Positions 31,538 to 33,719 of a stretch of 33,719 nt of DNA are shown here, piece by piece; position 1 is the first letter of the stretch, and each line of letters begins with the position of its first letter. Below the pieces are notes generated by a model. It was not told the DNA's origin, made no database searches, and saw nothing but the letters and a program-made list of their open reading frames with translations. Both the position numbers and the translations under genes were made by a program. The stretch spans positions 1-33,719 of the forward strand of contig NZ_CADCVZ010000034.1 in assembly GCF_902806265.1 (NCBI RefSeq), in the 5' to 3' direction. Origin of the DNA: an uncultured Sphingomonas sp. (GTDB taxonomy: Bacteria > Pseudomonadota > Alphaproteobacteria > Sphingomonadales > Sphingomonadaceae).

Positions 31538-32602
31538 TCAGGCCGCGCAGGCGTCGAGCAGTTGCTCGAACGCGGGTCCGCCTCGCAGCGGATCGGCGAC
31601 GGGCAGGGCGAGGCGCCTGGCTTGGGACGTGATGAGGACGTCGGCCTGGTCTTCGCTCAGGTGCGCGGTGTTGAGGCTGACACCGGCGCAGCGGATCGCG
31701 GGATTGGTCAGCCGGCCCATCGCTACCGTCGTGGTGATGACCTCGTCGATGCTGGGGACAGGGTAGTCCGGGTAGCCGAGCACATGCGCACGGCCGGGCT
31801 GGTGGCAGACCACGAACAGGTCGGGCTGGCTGCCGTGAAGGAGGCCCAGTGTCACCGCCGCGTAAGCAGGATGGAACAGCGAGCCCTGGCCTTCGATCAC
31901 GTCGAGGTGGGCCGGCGCGGCATCGGGACTGAGCAGCTCGGCCGCCCCCGACACGAAGTCGACCACCACCGCATCGATCGGAATGCCTCCGCCCGCGATC
32001 ATGATGCCGGTCTGCCCGGTCGCGCGGAACGTCGCGTCCTGTCCGCGCGCGACCAAGCCGCGAGCGATTGCCAGCGCCGTGTATTTCTTGCCCAGCGCGC
32101 AATCCGTTCCGACGGTCAGCAGCCGCCGACCGGACCGCTTGCGGCCCGTCGCGACCGGGATGTTCGGCGGCGGCACGCGTACGTCGACGAGCCGGCGCCC
32201 AAGCTGCTGCGCGGCGATGACCAGCGGCGGCAGGTCGGCCAGCCGTGCGTGCATCCCGGAGACCAAGTCGAGCCCGGCCTCCAGCGCTTCGAGCAGAACG
32301 GGGAGCCAGTTTTCCGGGATGAGGCCACCCGGGGTGGCCACCCCGATCAATAGCGCGCGGGCGCCGGCATCGTAGGCGGCGGCCGGTGACATCGCCGGCA
32401 GCCCGGTGGTGACGGATGCGCCCGGCAGCGCAAGCTCGCCGACGCAGCGCTCAGGCGCCCAGTCGCGCAGTCCGAACGCCGTCTTGGCATAGCCGTCACT
32501 TACCGTATCGCCTAGAAACAGGAGGAACGGCCCAGGGAGCGCAAGCAGGCCTGCACCCGCGCTCCCGTCGTCCGGATCCATGGTGGTCGGACGGTTAAGC
32601 AT
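31538..32602 (-). CDS. DUF1611 P-loop protein, DgcN-like
   Basis: A 354-residue cytoplasmic protein of the DUF1611 family. The C-terminal half holds a P-loop, LLTVGTDCALGKKYTALAIA (about residues 161-180), then QTGIMIAGGGIPIDAVVVDFVSG and DVIEGQGSLFHPAY, all family hallmarks; the N-terminal Rossmann-like half has ALLIGVATPGGLIPENW. Family members called DgcN have been described as N-acetyltransferases acting on D-glutamate, with an epimerase-like DgcA that makes N-acetyl-L-glutamate (recalled knowledge). No dgcA is in the window; it may lie beyond the right edge. ATG at 32602 is preceded 8 bp earlier by the TonB-receptor stop codon, so the gene is in that operon. Substrate in this organism is inferred from context only. 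Confidence 0.88.
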   Translation of the reverse strand: MLNRPTTMDPDDGSAGAGLLALPGPFLLFLGDTVSDGYAKTAFGLRDWAPERCVGELALPGASVTTGLPAMSPAAAYDAGARALLIGVATPGGLIPENWLPVLLEALEAGLDLVSGMHARLADLPPLVIAAQQLGRRLVDVRVPPPNIPVATGRKRSGRRLLTVGTDCALGKKYTALAIARGLVARGQDATFRATGQTGIMIAGGGIPIDAVVVDFVSGAAELLSPDAAPAHLDVIEGQGSLFHPAYAAVTLGLLHGSQPDLFVVCHQPGRAHVLGYPDYPVPSIDEVITTTVAMGRLTNPAIRCAGVSLNTAHLSEDQADVLITSQARRLALPVADPLRGGPAFEQLLDACAA

Positions 32603-32610
32603 CGAACGCC

Positions 32611-33719
32611 CTAGAACTCGGTGCCGACGGTGAAGCCGATCGTTCGTGGCTGGGTCAGCGCCGCCCGGATCGCGTCGTTCGGGAGCGGATTGCCGCCGGT
32701 CAGTTCGTCGGTGAATGTGCTCAGCGAGTTGACGCCCTTGCTGTTCGTTACGTTGCGCACGAACGCGTCGACCGTGAAGCGGCCAAGCTCCGCCCCCGCA
32801 CGCAGGTCCAGGGTCGCGTAGCGCGGGATCCGACGTTGCGGGCTGAACTCGAACTGGAACTCACCGGTGTCCGGGTCGACGCCGACGATCTCGCCCGCGA
32901 CGAAGTTGTCGCGTTGTCGTCCGACGAACCGCACGCTGGCGCCGACGTAAGTCGTCGTGCCGGCCAGCTGCCACTCGTAGTCTCCGTTGACGCCGAAGCT
33001 GACCTTGGGCGTGTAGGGCAGGTCGTCGTTGTCGAAGCCGCCGACCAGCGGCGGCGTGTCCTCCGTCAGATGCGCGTCGATCAGCGCTCCGTTGAGCGAC
33101 AGGCGCATGCCCGTCATCGGCCGCAAGGTGAGCGTGCCTTCGATGCCGTTGCTCACCGCGCTGCCGCCGTTGGCGTTCAGGCCGAAATTGTCGATCACCG
33201 TGAACAGCTGAATGTCCTTCCACTTGAGGTGGTAGACGGACAGGTCGAACGACAGGCGTCGCCCGATGTCGCTCTTGATCCCCGCTTCGTAGCTGATGAT
33301 CGTGTCAGCGTCGTACGAGCGAGGCACGTCCGCAGGGGCCGTGGCCGGAAGGATGTTAGGACCTCCGGGCCGGTAGCCCTTCGCCACCCGGGCATAGACC
33401 GCCGTCTGGTCGTTGATATCGAAGCGCGGCGACAATGAGTAGGTGAAGACGTTCTCCTTGGATCGCCCGAACTCGGGCGGGCTCTCGCCGCCGGCCAATA
33501 CGCCGCCGGACTCCTGGCTGGTACGTTGTTTGATCTCGCTAAGCCGCGCGCCTGCCGTGATATCGAACCGCTCGGTGAGATGCAGGGTGCCATTGGCGAA
33601 GCCCGCGATCTCGCGGTAGCGCGACTTCAGCAGCGCCGTCCCCAGGCGGCTCAGCGTCGGGTCGTCGAATATGTCGCCGGTGGCAAGAGAAACGCCCGGG
33701 ATGAACTGGTCGATCTTAC
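32611..33719 (-). CDS. TonB-dependent receptor, C-terminal part (cut by window end)
   Basis: The frame is open from the right edge to a TAG at 32611, giving at least 369 C-terminal residues of an outer-membrane beta-barrel; the true start and the plug domain lie outside the window. Barrel strands are evident: SPRFDINDQTAVYARVAKGYRPGG, DADTIISYEAGIKSDIGR, LSFDLSVYHLKWKDIQL, YATLDLRAGAELGRFTVDAF, and the terminal strand TIGFTVGTEF with C-terminal Phe. The sequence ARVAKGYRPGGPN is characteristic of TonB-dependent receptors in sphingomonads. It would import a scarce solute with energy from TonB-ExbBD. It leads the hydrolase/permease operon, with only 8 bp to the DUF1611 gene, so its ligand is probably a peptide or amino-acid conjugate rather than an iron chelate. 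Confidence 0.93.
   Translation of the reverse strand, partial: KIDQFIPGVSLATGDIFDDPTLSRLGTALLKSRYREIAGFANGTLHLTERFDITAGARLSEIKQRTSQESGGVLAGGESPPEFGRSKENVFTYSLSPRFDINDQTAVYARVAKGYRPGGPNILPATAPADVPRSYDADTIISYEAGIKSDIGRRLSFDLSVYHLKWKDIQLFTVIDNFGLNANGGSAVSNGIEGTLTLRPMTGMRLSLNGALIDAHLTEDTPPLVGGFDNDDLPYTPKVSFGVNGDYEWQLAGTTTYVGASVRFVGRQRDNFVAGEIVGVDPDTGEFQFEFSPQRRIPRYATLDLRAGAELGRFTVDAFVRNVTNSKGVNSLSTFTDELTGGNPLPNDAIRAALTQPRTIGFTVGTEF

Noticed and set aside
1-33719. CRISPR array, rRNA genes, insertion sequences
   Set aside because: No regularly spaced direct repeats, no rRNA-like stretches and no transposase-like protein were seen.

Overview
The window looks like a chromosome segment of a GC-rich, pigmented alphaproteobacterium, most likely a sphingomonad (Sphingomonas or a close relative). 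Supporting this are the compact crtY-crtI-crtB cluster with a tail-to-tail crtZ, a TamA/TamB pair, a DUF2141 protein next to the carotenoid genes, a TonB-dependent receptor linked to peptide and amino-acid hydrolases, two copies of a GTCATCCCGGC-type dispersed palindrome, and the DUF3489-DUF2924-serine recombinase trio common in alphaproteobacteria. The genus call is inference; no rRNA is present.

Layout. (1) 1-3.6 kb is the accessory end. It has about 1 kb of lower-GC, nearly gene-free DNA carrying small palindromes, then three genes overlapping by 8 bp each (DUF3489, DUF2924, large serine recombinase), then nested palindromes, stopping about 180 bp short of the 3' end of a tRNA-Thr(TGT). 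This looks like one end of an integrated element whose other end is outside the window. (2) 3.6-10.2 kb holds core genes: tRNA-Thr, an RNase H-like (DUF429-type) protein, a conserved-TM-helix/mechanosensitive-channel-like protein, RarA, a PadR regulator with a palindromic operator, a GT4 glycosyltransferase, a DNA-deoxyinosine-glycosylase-type enzyme and a small unknown protein. Two dispersed palindromes sit in the gaps. (3) 10.2-14.8 kb is the carotenoid cluster: crtZ (+) converging on crtYIB (-), whose genes overlap by 4 bp with non-ATG starts, then a divergent secreted DUF2141 protein. (4) 14.8-21.4 kb is tamA-tamB plus a previously easy-to-miss 53-residue lipoprotein gene starting on the tamB stop codon. 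(5) 21.6-26.2 kb holds a HAD-phosphatase/polytopic-membrane fusion, a GumK-like (GT70) glucuronosyltransferase and an MFS transporter. (6) 26.7-27.0 kb is a small lower-GC hypothetical gene. (7) 27.1-33.7 kb is a tightly packed minus-strand operon: TonB-dependent receptor (cut by the window end), DUF1611/DgcN-like protein, YkvI-like permease, secreted penicillin-binding-protein-like serine hydrolase, and a lipoprotein amidohydrolase related to D-aminoacylases.

How the genes work together. crtB, crtI, crtY and crtZ cover phytoene synthesis, desaturation, cyclisation and ring hydroxylation, giving zeaxanthin-type xanthophylls; crtE is not in the window. TamA and TamB form the outer-membrane/periplasm-spanning assembly and lipid-transfer module, and the tiny lipoprotein is a candidate accessory. 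The last operon reads as outer-membrane uptake, periplasmic cleavage and inner-membrane import of D-amino-acid-containing or N-acylated peptides, followed by cytoplasmic processing by a DgcN-type enzyme. That is the best candidate here for an incompletely described system, especially because the aminoacylase-like member has lost the canonical HxH metal motif.
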